Below are positions 13,750 to 28,226 of a DNA stretch of 64,000 bases, piece after piece. The position numbers and the translations under genes were made by a program. The stretch's first letter is position 1, and each line of letters opens with the position of its first letter. Source of the DNA: Ecdyonurus torrentis (lineage: Eukaryota; Arthropoda; Insecta; Ephemeroptera; Heptageniidae); NCBI GenBank assembly GCA_949318235.1, contig CASGGR010000033.1, positions 37,342 to 101,341 on the forward strand, in the 5' to 3' direction. Under the pieces are notes generated by a model. It was not told the DNA's origin, searched no databases, and saw only the letters and a list, made by a program, of their open reading frames with translations.

Positions 13750-15040
13750 TGTTTAATAGCATTATTGGTATCTTATATTAATTAATAAAATGACACCCAT
13801 AAATGAATGAAACCTATCAAAAACCATGAAAAATATACATGAAATAAAAAAAGTCATATCCCTTTCCTTCCTTTATTTGTATATTTATATGTCATTACTC
13901 ATACAAGAAATAAATTAAGAAATGTTAAAGTTATAAGGCATGACACTACCTTAGTTTGTGTTTGTTTAGACAGGTTGTAGTATGTGTAAATTATTCATGA
14001 ATCACAAAAGAAAGATTTATGCATGGCTTGTGTTTACACTTTTAATAATAAAAACATTTTTTTTCTCAAATGTCAACACAAGTAAAAAAAAATGTCCAAT
14101 AAATCATGTTTTGAATTCTGTCATAGGTTTTCTATACTTTAATATTTCTTAAGGTAGCCACAGAAGCCATAAAACATAACCCGCGTGTGACCCGAGGGGA
14201 CACCAACCTTTTTTTGGGGCCTTTGCTATATTTTTGCGTTATGTGTTTGTCTTACTAACAAACATATTATTAGATTTTGTTTTTTAGTGTTTATTCATGA
14301 ATTTTAATAAGTATTCATTCAGTTAAAATATTCTTTTTCTTTTCATAGATTTTGGTATTGTTGAAATATTTCCATTTTTTTTCAATTTGATTTTTTTTTC
14401 AATAATTAATCAATGTTTAAATTCACTGTTCTAAAGTATTAAAATCAGTTCATTAATTCAATATAAATCTACTTTACTGATGAGATAAGTCGATTAGCAC
14501 ACTCAGCTGGTCATTGGAGTGACTCCGTTGGTGGTCCGGATAGTCTCTTTAACTCCAACGTTACTTGTTTTCTGGCTTCCGGAGACTACAAAAATTGTGT
14601 ACAAATGATACTTGTTATATTCTATTCGGATTATGTGTTCTTTCGGGATATATTAAGGACAGTAACGGTATTTGTATAAAAATATGATTCTGTTTGTACT
14701 TTTCTTTATGATCATGATAGAAAAATTTAACAGTTCATAAAAATAAACCAAATCTTTTAAATACAAAAGTTTGTGGTTCTGCCTCTCATTTTAATAATAA
14801 TCATTATCCTGACCTGCTTTTATTTAGATTAATAATAGAAGATATTATATCATGTGCAAACCTATGTTAGTTGGAATCAATTCTAAGAAAAAAATCCACA
14901 GTTATTGTACCTGGTCAGCTTACATTTGGATGTTCTGTGTATGAAAGCTCGAGTTCTGAGAATAAAACATAGGAATTTGTTAAAATTACTTAATTAATTA
15001 GATGCAGCTAATAAATCGTATGTATTACTTGTATTAAACA
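13750..15040 (+). repeat. left LTR-like direct repeat
   Basis: Starts TGTTTAATAGC and ends TTAAACA. It aligns over its full length with 28227-29477 but has accumulated many substitutions, plus an additional ~80 base segment near 14090-14170. The best preserved stretch (about 14500-14595) includes CAACGTTACTTGTTTTCTGG and CTCCAACG. The divergence indicates an old insertion. Confidence 0.75.
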
Positions 15041-15359
15041 GGTAGGTTTTGTAAGAAGGTTTTAAGACATTCATTAATTATTAATATGGGACGCTGTTTT
15101 AAAAAGAAACTAAAAAGAGTTTGTCGTCCAGATAAAGTAAGAAAAAAACAAGGTATTATTAAGTTTTACCGCTTCCATGTGAAAGCGATTAGAGCACAAA
15201 GCACATTCCCACTCAAATCTCATCTTGTGGACGTCACTGTACTTTCTTTGGCCAATATTATAATCCAGAATATAAATGTTGCAAAATAAGGTAAAAACAC
15301 ACGTCAACTGGAAGTGGCAAGCGCTGAAGGCACTCAGAATCCCTGCAGCTCCATACAGT

Positions 15360-16795
15360 TAAAAATGAATAAGCAAAGTTGCTTTGATGAAAATGATTCA
15401 TATGAGGTACCAAAGGAAGAGTCCTCGGTGAACCGTCACCTATTTTCAAACCGCTTAGGGCTTCTTTAGGTATTAGTGTTAGTAAGCTTTCTGTGGAGCA
15501 AAGAATCGAAAAAATTAAACCATTAGTTTAGCTAGAGTATCTCACAAAAGAATTTAAACAATTTTTAATTGACATTCTATGTAAATATCACTTAGCTTTT
15601 AGCTTGGAAGATGGAGAGATTAGTTTATGCACTGCATGCGAGCAGGAGATCGAGTTAGTCGACTCAGTGCCCATTTAGGTACCTCAGTATAGGCTACCCG
15701 TCTTGCTAAATATTATACACATATTATCTTAAAAAAAGGTACTATCAAATGAAGATAGCTGCCAAGGATAGGAACAACTGCCTTCACTGCCCCTCGATCA
15801 AGTCGTAGAAACGCTTGGAAAAGGTCCAACTTTGGGATGAAAACTATTCCAGCATACTTGGTGCTTTTGTTGCAAAAACTAATGAAGGGACTGAAACCTG
15901 AGTTCAAACAACATGTAGTTTTGTATATAGATGATATATTAATTGCTACACCCTCTCTAGAATTAAAAAAATTAGTCTTAGAAGAAGTTTTACAATTTTT
16001 AAAAAAAAATGGGCTTAAAAAAAATCAAAAATGCCAATTTTTCGCTTTAAGCCTAAATTTTGTAGGACTTTTATTGTCTAATGGCACTTGGCGACCAGAT
16101 TCCAATCAAAGTTCACTTCTCCTAAAGACATTAAGTCATTTGCAGCTATGATTGGATATAATCGCAAATGTATGCCCAAAATAAGTAAGTTCTTGAAACC
16201 AATGTGTTATTTGTGTAACTATAACACAAAATTTCACTGATCTAAATTACATGATGATAATTTCAAATATTTAAAAAATGCTTTGCAAAGAACCTTTAGT
16301 AACCAGGACCCCATGCTTGAGGTGACTACTGATGCTAGCTCCAAAAATTTTGCTAGAGTACTAAGTTACTTTGCAAAGTGCCAATTTGAGAAGGTTGTAG
16401 CCTACACCTCTCGAATTTTATATACTTTGGAGGCAAAACGAGCAACTTTTTATTTAGAGCTAGGTGCAATAGACTACTAATTAAAACAATGGCATTACTA
16501 CTAATGGGAAAGAAGGTTCATACTGTATTCATACAATAAGCCTATTGGTAGGATGTTAAAAAACATAAGTATGAAAGAAACTTTGCTGCTTTGATTATTT
16601 CGTATGGTCACTCAAATTTGGCAATATGATTTCGAGTTTCGAAACATACATTATTATTGGCCCAATATGGCCCGAAATATAGAAGAATATATCAAAAGAT
16701 TCCAGGTATGTAGACTTAAAAAACACACGGTCTTAAAAAGGCACCGTTACAAACTTTTCAAGTTGATAATTCGCCCCATGACACCTTGCTCTTGA
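15360..16795 (+). pseudogene. Ty3/Gypsy-type pol remnant (RT, RNase H, partial integrase)
   Basis: Reading frames on the plus strand, broken by stops and frameshifts, give in order: a linker before RT with FLIDILCKYHLAFSLEDGEI (about 15560-15620); the RT palm with the catalytic YIDDI box at about 15924-15938; a post-palm segment with FVGLLLSNGTWRPDS (about 16058-16105); RNase H with TTDASS (about 16325) and VVAYTSRIL; and an integrase zinc-binding piece with HYYWPNM (about 16650). In that piece one Cys of the CxxC pair reads Phe (FQVCRLKK). The connection between RNase H and integrase is largely deleted, and the integrase catalytic core was not found. A small frame at 15086-15289 just upstream is basic and unassigned. 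The gene is dead. Confidence 0.85.
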
Positions 16796-16799
16796 ATAC

Positions 16800-18823
16800 C
16801 GTCTTCCAATTTTCAATTTTTTACAGCTGTAACAAAGTGTTACTCACAGCTGTTTTCAAGCTGTCAAGGTATGTATTACTTTTCCCCCTCCCTGATCGCG
16901 ATTTTTGAAACCCCCTGCATGTTCAGTGTACGGTTTAAAAAAGTGCTCTGATTTGCTGATTTTGTCACGTGACTTAGGTGTGATTGCATTTCTCTCGTAT
17001 TTGAAGCATTTTTTAATTTTTCTCCTTTTTCAGTATATAATATATTTTTAAAGTGCGTTTTAGTTTAGGGTATAAATTTCAGAAAACATAATTTTTATGC
17101 ACAATAATACCTTTTTAACGTTTTAATTTTTATCTTCATGCTTTTCAAGTAATAAAATTATCAAATTGATATAAAGTATCATGAAATAGTCTTTTTAAAA
17201 ATTAAATTTTGATCTCTTTTTCTCCATTTCCATTTTTTTTTTACATAAGACTTAGTTGCGCACACTTTCAAACTATAACTGTATATTTTGTTAATTATAT
17301 AATAAAATTAATAATTTATTATATAATATGACTTTATAGTTGCATGAGTTTACAATATGCATCTTTTAAGTTTTGCAGCTTTAAATACAAAGTTTAAATA
17401 ATTTCTAAAGACATCAATTTTTTTAAATATAGAATTAATTTACTGCTTTGAAAATGTATATCTGCACGGAAAAAAAATTATAAAAGTATATAGTCCAATG
17501 TAGCAATAATGTTGCATAACAAGATTGCTTATAAACATAAGAAATAACAAAAAGAATATTATAATTTGACAATATAATAACCATAAATTTATATTTGTAA
17601 TATTGCTATTTATATTTTATTGTACTGTGATTATACTAAATAGCTTATTAAAAGTTCAGAAGTTCAGCATAAATATATATATGTATATTTTTCAAAATTG
17701 TAAATATATATTAATTTTTTCTTTCATCCGACAATCAAAATACACAAAAGTGTATCTGCTTAGGTTAGTGCACATTATTATTTACATATATACTTACAAA
17801 CACAATAGACCTTTCCCAAAAGTCACTTTTTAGAAAAGTTAACAAATTTTTACCCCTAAATTTGGCAGCCATCTTGATTTGGGTGCAAAAATGAAAACAA
17901 AAGGTACTTTATCATGTAAAAATTTGGTCGATGAAGGCACTTTTTAAGATCAAATTTTAATTATTTCTAGTAAAATATTGCAAAATTTAACTGCGCTAAA
18001 ACATTTTGCCATATCATATTTTGTATCAAGCAAGATGTCACAAAAAAGTGGTTTGAAATAAAAAAAATTTCCCGCCTGAAACCAAAGCCATATGAAATTC
18101 CGGTGGGCGGAGTTATCACAATAAAAAATCAACATTTTTGGAATCTGGACGTGTGTTTATGTTATAAAATTAAATTTAGACATAATGTAAAGTCGCCATC
18201 ACTTTTTACTGCAATTAAATATGTAAAATAGTACTATATATATGTGATTTACGGCAAGTACCTCGGTTTTCTGCAACAGTGATTCAAAAATAAACAAATT
18301 CGCTGCTGCAGAAAAATCGTCATTGTTTCACCTGTGATCTACAAATATTGGAAGTTTTTAAATTTGACATAGAGAAATGTTATAAAAAATGATTATTAAT
18401 TTGTGTGCTCTTTTGTATTTTCAGATGCAGTGATTTTACTAGGCGTAGCAGCTAGATAAGCACTTTGTCATAGAAAAATTCAAGTGTAAACAATGAATAT
18501 ACTAAGGTAAATGAATGAGAGGTTATTTGGTATTTTTTTGTTTTTTTTCACTTGGCAAGTCTCTATCACACAGTATAAGTTTATACAGTATATATTATGT
18601 ACAAACGCAGGATGATTATTTTAACTCGTCTGTATTCATTGGTTAAGAATATACGGCGTACACACACCAAACATAATCGAGTTTTATGTACTGTACAGTA
18701 CTGTATGTATGCATTTGCATGTACTGTTCGTATGTATGTACTCAATGTACATACTGTATATGTATGTATGCACTTAGTTAGTTCAGTTAGCATTATGTAA
18801 TGTGAGCAATCTCTAGCTGTATG
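16800..18823. other. non-coding interior of the LTR element
   Basis: AT-rich. A GTCACGTGAC palindrome containing an E-box lies near 16966. No integrase core or other domain could be read here on either strand. Confidence 0.45.
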
Positions 18824-18825
18824 TA

Positions 18826-18945
18826 CAGCTCTGGCCAAAAGTTCCCGAACGGGGCAGCGGCAGCCGCTGCATTTTCTCATAAAGATAGCATTGTGTGGTT
18901 GCGGGTTGCCTATGCAAATCGTTTGGGAACTTTTGGCTAGGGCTG
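18826..18945. mobile_element. 120-base Tc1-type MITE
   Basis: CAGCTCTGGCCAAAAGTTCC at the left end is mirrored by GGAACTTTTGGCTAGGGCTG at the right end, with TA on both sides (18824-18825 and 18946-18947). The interior is GC-rich, including GGGGCAGCGGCAGCCGCTGC, and non-coding. Terminal CAG followed by a GGCCAAAAGTT-like run and a TA target fit non-autonomous Tc1-like elements. Confidence 0.85.
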
Positions 18946-18963
18946 TACATATGTATGTACTAA

Positions 18964-19273
18964 ATACATACATACATACATACATACATACATACATACA
19001 TACATACATACATACATACATACATACATACATACATACATACATACATACATACATACATACATACATACATACATACATACATACATACATACATACA
19101 TACATACATACATACATACATACATACATACATACATACATACATACATACATACATACATACATACATACATACATACATACATACATACATACATACA
19201 TACATACATACATACATACATACATACATACATACATACATACATACATACATACATACATACATACATACAT
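18964..19273. repeat. (CATA)n microsatellite
   Basis: About 77 copies of a perfect tetranucleotide (ATAC/CATA). The long MYVC and HTYI reading frames across it are artefacts. Variants of the same tetranucleotide also occur upstream at 18700-18780. Confidence 0.97.
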
Positions 19274-19697
19274 GCATGAAGATATATAAATTTATGTTAA
19301 GTTTGAAACGAAATAATGTTAGAATAATTCAACGCTGGTTTTAGAATAAAGTTAAAAGCGTCCACTAGTTTGGTGACAATCTTTCCTAGCAAACAGATTA
19401 TAAACATAGTGGATAGCTTGTGTCACTAATATACAACTTGTTATCTTGTAGATTATAGCAGAACGCTATCTTTTTTTTTTTTTTCCTCTGAGCTACCAAG
19501 ATTTTATTAAACTGTGTGACTCTTCTCTTTATCCTTAAGACCAGTTCTGGTTTATCATATTGTTACTTGCTTTCAAATGTATTATACCTAACCACGATGG
19601 TATATTTTTCTTTATATCTCCAATATGATTTCTCTTTTTTTTTATTGCTGTATTATTATTATTATTTTTTTATTGTTTCTTTTCATCTTAAAACACC
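19274..19697. other. AT-rich non-coding DNA
   Basis: Nothing recognisable except a poly-T run near 19472. Confidence 0.5.
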
Positions 19698-19701
19698 TTA
19701 A

Positions 19702-19826
19702 GGAGGTAAGAGGGCGTAGATGGCAGCACGGTACTTTAAGATAGGAAAGCCTCAACTGTTATTCAATATGTCTAACTTTTTCTTATGTAAATTTCCCTGT
19801 GCTGCCATCTACGGTCCCTTACCTCC
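19702..19826. mobile_element. 125-base MITE with TTAA target
   Basis: GGAGGTAAGAGGGCGTAGAT at the left is mirrored at the right (ATCTACGGTCCCTTACCTCC), with TTAA directly outside both ends (19698-19701 and 19827-19830). The arms are about 33 bases long and the interior is non-coding. A TTAA duplication suggests piggyBac-type mobilisation, although the ends do not start with the usual CCC. Confidence 0.8.
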
Positions 19827-19830
19827 TTAA

Positions 19831-22800
19831 ACAAAAAACTTGTTTATTATCATAACAAAACTAAATATCAACGTTCATGATTTGGCAGGAGTTATTTATT
19901 TTTCTTGTATTAACTCCATCATGTGTACTGTACTACGCTGAAATGTATTTATTTTGTTTATTTTAATGCATGGCGGTTTTTATTTTTTTTCTTATGCCTG
20001 GTTGAGTGCGAGTAAGGAAGCGCAAAATATAAAACAATAGCTTGTTTACCGGATGTTTAATTTTACAAAATTTTCATATTTTTTTCTCTCTTTCTATTTA
20101 TATGACAATTTAGTTTTTGAATAAATTTTTATTGGTAATAACTTTATTTCAACATAAAATTGCAGTTTAAAATGAGTACATAAGATTTTATTTCAATATT
20201 TCTCCCCATATGTTATCCAAAATGGCTGACTTTATGTCAACATGAAAAACTCAGTTTAGCCACCTGTTAAGTTTTTATACTAGTTATAGTAACTGAGAGT
20301 TGAACGTTTGGTGTTCATGTACGTCCATGTTTATTTTATAAGAAAGTGGCCGACAGACAAATTGAGCATATATAAACATTCCTATTTTTTTCATATTATG
20401 ACGAGCATATGTCTCTTTTTTCTTGTAATATTTTCATGAGAAAATTATTAAGTCAATATTTATGCATGCTTTGCCCATTTATAACGTTGTAACATTCCTA
20501 TTATGATTTTATTTTTAGATGAAATCCATATTTATTTTTTCGCTCTGGGGATTTCGCTACTGCATCATTCCTAACTATGTCGAACCCAGGGTTCCTTTTA
20601 AAACATAACCAGTACGTGGTATTTCTTTTGCACATAAAGGCATTTTTTTAAATTAAACAAAAAATGTTCCCATAGAAAAATTCCTACTACCATTAAACGT
20701 AAACCTAAGTGGACAAAGACAAAGACAAAATGACAAGTGAATATTTAGTACTGTCTAGCATTGTAAATAATAAACTGTATATAAAAGATCTGAGGCAAGC
20801 ACGTTTTTTTACACACTGATCAAATTGAAAGTTTTCACAAGGTTAGGTTATTGTAAACCCCAAAACGCATACATTTTAAATACTATGCAATGGTTTTAAA
20901 ATCCATTTTAGCTGTTTTAATTCACAACAATAATGTAGGACGGTGTGTTACTAAAACGTATCAAAAGTACTTTAAATGTACCGAAAAAATGTCAGTGCAA
21001 ATATTTATGAACCAGAATCAAATACTTAGCATAAGAAAATTTTAAAAACAATTGTTGAATTTGTAATTAATCATACATTAATTCCAGATAATCCTGAAAT
21101 AGACCTCATTTAAAGAGTCTAAAAATATTACCCAAATTTCAAAAACAGATTCAGCTGTTTTTGAAGAAAACAGAAAAAATACTATAGAATGCGTGAGTAG
21201 TGGAATGATGGTAGATGTAATTACACAATCATGATGCTAAACATTGTTAAAAAATATTTAAAATATATTATATACTTAACATAAATTTATTCTTTTATCA
21301 GTATTTTTAATTGTTTTTATGTGTGCATAAATATATATATTGTATTGTACCTAATTATTTTTTTTTTGTATTAGTAATATAGCACCAAACAAATATTTTA
21401 TTTTATAATCTGTGCGAGACTGGGAGAAAACAAGGGTTAAAAAATTTTTTGTAATAACACATAAAAAAATACTCCTTCTATACTATCAAATTGAGAACGA
21501 GGGGTGAGATAAATGCGAAGAGATTGTGATCATGCGCTGGCGACTCCCCGAACAACACACAAGGTTGCAGAGCAGTGGGTGGCTGAAACAGCATGTACAC
21601 CGGCACGCCGTTTTCGTCGGTCGCCAAGCTAGCTCACTCATATTTCCTAGAGAGAGAGAGAGAGAGAGAGCAAGCAACGTCGCCAGTATCAATACAGCAA
21701 TACAGTTGTACACACGAGTTATTTTCTTCGTAGAATATGTTAACGCGCAATTATTTTTTGTAACATATATAGCCTGCTATCAGTTACTTGGTAGAAATGC
21801 AGAAAAACTACTTATTTAAAATAATCTTTATGATTATATCTTCTTCTTTGTACATATTTTATAATAAATCAAGTTATTTATACTCTGCGCGCAATCTCTA
21901 GAGTAGAAACTCAAAAATACGCTTCAAGTTTTTACGCGGTCTCATCTCATCCGGCAATCAGAGTCACACTCGCTCACACCGCTTTAGTCAAGTGATAAGT
22001 GTAAGCCCCTCCCTCAAATTCTTTGAATCATCATGGCCCCATCGGTGCATTGTGACGTCAGATACGTGATATAACAGCAAAAATGAAAAAAAAAATACAA
22101 ATTCAACGTGAAGCGGTCTATTTCATGAATATTAAGGTATGATATTTATCTGTCTAGTATTCTAAATGATAAAAAAGTAAGTTGACAAGTCCTTTAAACA
22201 CTAAGACACATAGGGAAAGGATAGGATGAATAAAGTATTTGAACATACATTGTTTTCATAAGTTTTACCTTACGGTAGTTTTTATATATATATGTTTCCC
22301 TTCTCTTTCCCTTCTTTGCATATCTTTTTTTTCCCCTCTTACTACATGTTTTTAACCACCCTACCCCTCTATGTTATATTACATGAGTATTTTTTATATC
22401 CCGTTTCTTTTATTCTTTCTCTTTTTTATCATTTTATGCGTAATTATAGCTAGTTACATATGTTGCATATCGATCACGCAGGATGTTTAGGACGTATCAG
22501 AGAAATGTTTTTTTTTCGTAATTTTTGAAGTTTTGAACATCATATCGCAGCAACAAAATGATTGAAAAATATTTAATGCCTATCATCTAAAAGCCTGTTT
22601 AGTTGGCAATGTATGAGCATAGCTTCAAATTTTTCATGTTATTAATAAGCTCGCAAAAAATTAATTAGTAACTGAGAATACCTTTTTATCTCGGAATTTT
22701 CAGAGGTATGCCAACTTAAGCTGACATATCTACGTTATCCATAATACAAAAAAATTCAAACTTATTTTTTATTGTGTATAAACATTCCTAGTACACGCTA

Positions 22801-23296
22801 CAATACCGAAAAAAAATTGCAAAAATTTGCACTTGCCAAAAGTTATCAAATTCTTAAACTCAATGTATCTCCAGATTTACTGGCGTGGTCCAATTGAAAC
22901 TTAAACTACAAACGTGTTCTAGTGTTTTTTTAACAGTGCTTACATAAAACTTAATTATTTTGTTATAGTTAACGAGAAATGAATTCTTTTTTAAATTTTA
23001 TGTTAGGCGGGTTGCCTACTTCATGCTTCATCAGACACTAAAAAATATGTAAAACTCTGTAAAATCAAAAAACGCTAATTTTTTTAAAGCATTGTTAAAA
23101 GAACACTTAAGTTACAACAGATTATTATATTAATAGCGACGCAGCTGTGGCGTATTATAACTTAACCAATAGTCGTCAACTCTAATAAATGGGACATAAA
23201 AATAAATATTTACATACCTGGTACAATCTACTTAAATTTTTGGAATTTTTTTTTGAGGCAACAAAACAAGAGCTAAATTAACAGGTACATGTTTAC
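19831..23296. other. non-coding DNA with two GC-richer patches
   Basis: Mostly AT-rich. 21485-21720 is GC-richer with a (GA)n tract at 21650-21669. 21880-22075 is GC-richer and contains a TGACGTCA (CRE-like) palindrome at 22053-22060. Their origin is unclear; they may be remnants of another element. The frames at 21486-21819 show no domain. Confidence 0.4.
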
Positions 23297-24572
23297 ATGT
23301 CAATGATATTTAAATACACACAGTTGATAACAAACTATAATTTTGCTTTACAACAATTAGCTATACATCAGTTTTCTGAATTTTTTTTATCAACTACACA
23401 ACTTAAGCATATAATGCAGTTGATAATACCCCCAAATAATTCTCTTTTGCATTCTCTAACAGCTGATTTATTGTTCACATTTTTGCAGTTAACTTCATAT
23501 ACCGTTAATGATAATATATTTAACATTATTCGTATTCCACTACATGTCAAAACTGATGTCTTGTCATTATCTCAACTCGTTGCATTGCCTCAACCATTCA
23601 CCTTAAGATATGCCTTTAGTACCACCTTAAGACGACCCAAAATTATGTGGTAATGAATGCACAATCTGACTCGATATTTAATCTCACTGATAGCAAATTT
23701 ATGAGTGCATGTACATGAATAATGACACTTGGTCATGTAATTTACCAGCATTACAAAGAATATTTAATCAAACATGTTTTTCCACATTATGGTACAATGA
23801 AGCGAGGATAATCTCAGACATATGTGAGTTGCACATATTTGCCCTTCCCACATTTTTAGTCACACAACTAGCCAAGTCAAATTTATTTTTCATAACAATG
23901 CCTTGCTTCAGTAATTTCACATACAAATGCTCCACATTACTTCATGAGACTCATACAATATTTACAAATTATGTCACTTACAATATACTACCTCAAAATT
24001 GCTTTACCTATAATATATTAAACCAGTCAGGAAAAATTGTACAGTATATTTAACTTAACCAATTATTTTGTTAGTTCAAAGCACGAAATTTTTCCTTGCC
24101 TGATTTAACTTACATTACACGTCAATTAACACCAGCTGTTTTTGACAGAATATACACGCAAAACGTACTAGTAAAAGACCACAGGGCAGTCTCAGTGCCA
24201 CTAACTACATTGAAAATTAATTTTTTCAAAGCTCTGGGTGAAACACAAAGGTTGTATGTAAAACAGCATATCGATGATTTCCGCAATTAAATATATACTG
24301 AAATAATTTTGCTTGTCGTTAAGGTTTTCATTAGTTTTGTATGTGCTCTGTGCTGTTTGAAGCCTATTAAATATTGTTTCTCATACTGTGTCCAACGAGA
24401 AAGTCAATATTATGCAACCAGCACAACACAGGATTTAAGTAACGACTCGATATATGAAACCAGAGAACTCATTCGGCTTCGAACCCCTCCCCCTACATAT
24501 GGGCAAACTTTTATAGCTGATAAATTTGTTACTATGAGGGCTGATAATGATTTAATGTGGCAATATAAATGA
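23297..24572 (+). pseudogene. env remnant of an endogenous insect retroelement
   Basis: Four consecutive plus-strand frames, separated by stops and small shifts, read as a retroelement envelope glycoprotein. The first (23297-23650) has the pattern of the ectodomain of F-like/errantivirus-type envelopes: helical Leu-rich run, then NIIRIPL and a LVALPQPF segment. The second (23709-24050) holds spaced cysteines and FFITMPCFSNFTYKC. The third (24096-24287) is a pre-membrane stalk. The fourth (24309-24569) opens with a hydrophobic stretch (VVKVFISFVCALCC), a likely membrane anchor, followed by a cytoplasmic tail. The stops and shifts make it non-functional. The furin-type cleavage site and signal peptide were not identified. 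The assignment rests on pattern and position between pol and the right LTR, so it is moderately secure. Confidence 0.6.
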
Positions 24573-25413
<841 letters not shown>

Positions 25414-25504
25414 GTTAGTTATGGGCTTGAATATATTTATGTCATATATATGCAGTGCATTTAATATTCTGTTCCTTTTCACAGCAGCTTGCTCATAGAC
25501 CATT

Positions 25505-25795
25505 TAAAAATTGTTATAGCGAGGTTTTGTATGATTTTTTTATTGCTTTTTACCACATCCTGTCTTTATGTGTTTTTTTAAATATATATATTTTTAAAAA
25601 CTTCTTAACCACATATATGTTAAACGTTTTAATTTTAATACAAGCTTTCAATTATATATATTGAAAAAAATTCGTTATAGTGAGGTTTGTATGCTTTTTT
25701 TCCATAGCTTTTTACTCATCCTGTCTTTCAGTTTTTTTAACAAATACATTTTTTTGTTAACTTCTTAACCAAAAAATATTTAAATTGACATCCAT
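25505..25795. repeat. tandem repeat of about 162 bases, two diverged copies
   Basis: AAAATTGTTATAGCGAGGTT (25506) recurs as AAATTCGTTATAGTGAGGTT (about 25668). Both are followed by a CTTTTTAC and ATCCTGTCTTT core and then AACTTCTTAACCA. Confidence 0.7.
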
Positions 25796-28214
25796 TCACC
25801 AAATAAAAACTCTGTGTATTATTTACCTTAAATAATGCGCAACAGGAATGTATTTCCTTTATTAAGTCAGTCAAGGATTAATAAATAAAAAAAGGTATGG
25901 TGCAGCTTTACTAAATCTTCATATAAATTAAAGCAAATAATTTATTATCCTAATTTTCAACTGCTAAAATGTTTCCTTCATTATTTAAAATTTATAAAAT
26001 TTGAAACTTTTTTTCCTATGTTTAAACATTTTCTGACTTTCTTTATGAAAAGAAAATTTCCCCTTCTCGCTCTCTTCAATCATATTACCTTTTTGTTGTC
26101 TAAATTATACTCATAACTCAGGTAACCAACCACAAAAACTTTGTATTACTATTAACTTTCTTTTTAATTTTTACAACCCTAGCTAGTACATAATTATATA
26201 TGTTCCTTTCTAATATTAATAAAAATACATCATTACATAATTAGTAACATAAGTCAGTATATATTTAGAATAAATGCCATGATTAAGTACAAATTGTAGT
26301 ACAAATACATGATCCTCCAGCCCCCTTGACTAGTTTTATTATACATATTTTATCTTAACTTTTATTTCTTTTCCTTTATAACCTTTGTTTCATACGTTTC
26401 TTACTTTTATTGTGTACAAATTGAAACCACTTAAGTTATGGGGCCAGTATACTATGTGGAGACATTAACCCCCACTTCTTTGTATCAGGAACTTATGTGC
26501 ATTGTATACTTAATATTAGGCTATCAAATCCTTCATATATACCATTCCTTTGTATACTTATAGAAACTTTTGTTTCCTATTTTATATTTTTTAGTGACTA
26601 TATGTGAGCTTATATAAGACAGGTAGCAGAAGGACCAAAATAAAACCAAAGAGCAGTAACTACATTGTTTATACACATATGTGTCTGTATTTTTTTTAAA
26701 TTTTTTTATAATTCTTTTTATTATGTCTCTAGGATAATTATGTGTGATGTATGCATGCTTAATACATTACAATTTTTTTGGTGGATACATTATAAGGAAT
26801 ACTTTAATATAGTTTAATGCATGAAAAATTTGGATTTTAAAATTTAGCATAGCAGATGAAATATAATTAACTGATGCTTACTTAAATATATCAAACATCT
26901 AGTACAAATGTTTACTTTTAGTACAAATTATAAACTTTTTATTGGAGCTTGTAAGCATCTAGTTATAAACAAAGCTATTAGGGTTTATACTATAACAACA
27001 TGCACCAAATTTCAATTTTATATTTTTATGGCACAAAAAAAAGGCAAAAAAAACTATATGAAAACTTGTATTTGGATACATACATAACATACCATGTCCA
27101 CTATATGCATAAATTTTATTCTTGTATGCTGATATCACTGTTTCCACCGAGTATATTTACCTCATCTTCCTGCCTTGGCTACTAGTTATGCATACTACTT
27201 CCACACCATACAAGAAGAGGACAGCATCGCAGAAGACTTCAAGTCAGCAGAACCATTCAGGGTTACTTGTTTAATCAGTATAGTATCTGCAGTACATAGC
27301 ACGCTTCATCTGTTCATACACAGCACCAGTCTGACCTGCAAACAGTGTATACAATCATACAAAATACATGCAAGTCTGCCTCATACAACATAGACTATAG
27401 AGTATCTCTTTTATTTTACATTATGAGCTTCTGTGATGTTATCATAATATGTTTAATAAATTATGCCTTCTAATCCCAGCCCAAAACTCAACTAGTTCCT
27501 GAAAACATCTACACAATACTATCTGAGTGAAGGCATAATATAAAGTACATAGCTATTGAAATTTATTCACCAAAAATGAACTCATATTCTATAGTCTTAG
27601 GCTACTATATATATGATGTCATAATATCATAGTGATCCAATCTTGTGTGTAATAGTGAGTTTTTTTAATTACTTCCTTACCTGGACATTTCTACCAGTTT
27701 CAACATCTTTATCAGTGACTCAGAAATGTGTATACACTTAAGTTCTATATTCGACATTTTATAAATATTTGTCTATATTTTACATCTACACTATAGACAA
27801 TAACTATAATGTACCCTAATCCTTTTTGATATAAAATTTGAATTTTGATATAAGATTTATTATATACGATTTGCCTAATATTATACTCTCCAAGACACTT
27901 CTAGTGGGAAAAATATGCATAGCATGTGTAACTTTTCTACCTTCTAGTCTCCCATGTATACCACCTGTTCTCTCTCTCTCTCCTTCCTTAACACAGCAGA
28001 TTTCTGAAATGTTTCATTGCATTATTTGGTCCTTATTCAGAGGGCAGGAATAGCATTACAAGGTTCTTTAGTGCTCTGTTGAGTTATAACTTCCATAAAT
28101 AATATATTTTTTTACAGCATAATATGAAGGTTCTATTCATTTGGGTCTCATGTGATTTCATACTCAAGACTTTTCGAGTTGGCTTTCAGCATGCTCTGAC
28201 AAAGTATTCTCTCT
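25796..28214. other. non-coding interior of the LTR element
   Basis: AT-rich, no recognisable protein. A short C-rich and CT-rich stretch at 27940-27990 precedes an AACACAG acceptor-like site. The frames at 27175-27393 and 27838-28053 have no domain. Confidence 0.4.
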
Positions 28215-28226
28215 GAGAGGAAGATT
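28215..28226 (+). promoter_or_regulatory. candidate polypurine tract
   Basis: GAGAGGAAG immediately 5' of the right LTR-like repeat, the expected place of the plus-strand primer site in an LTR element. It is short and interrupted. Confidence 0.45.

Noticed and set aside
15086..15289. 67-codon basic frame as a gag remnant
   Set aside because: It lies where gag or protease could be, but has no zinc knuckle or protease motif and a minus-strand shadow of equal length. Left unassigned.
18581..19289. Long frames of repeated MYVC and HTYI
   Set aside because: Translation of the (CATA)n tract. A tetranucleotide repeat stays open in several frames by composition alone.
22486..23290. GGATGTTTAGGACGTATCAG near 22491 as the left TIR of another Tc1/mariner-type element
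   Set aside because: It resembles the GGTGTTTA-type ends seen elsewhere, but no matching inverted end or transposase piece was found downstream.
24309..24572. Treating the fourth env-region frame as an independent membrane protein gene
   Set aside because: It follows directly on the other env frames in order and orientation, with a single hydrophobic segment where an env anchor is expected.
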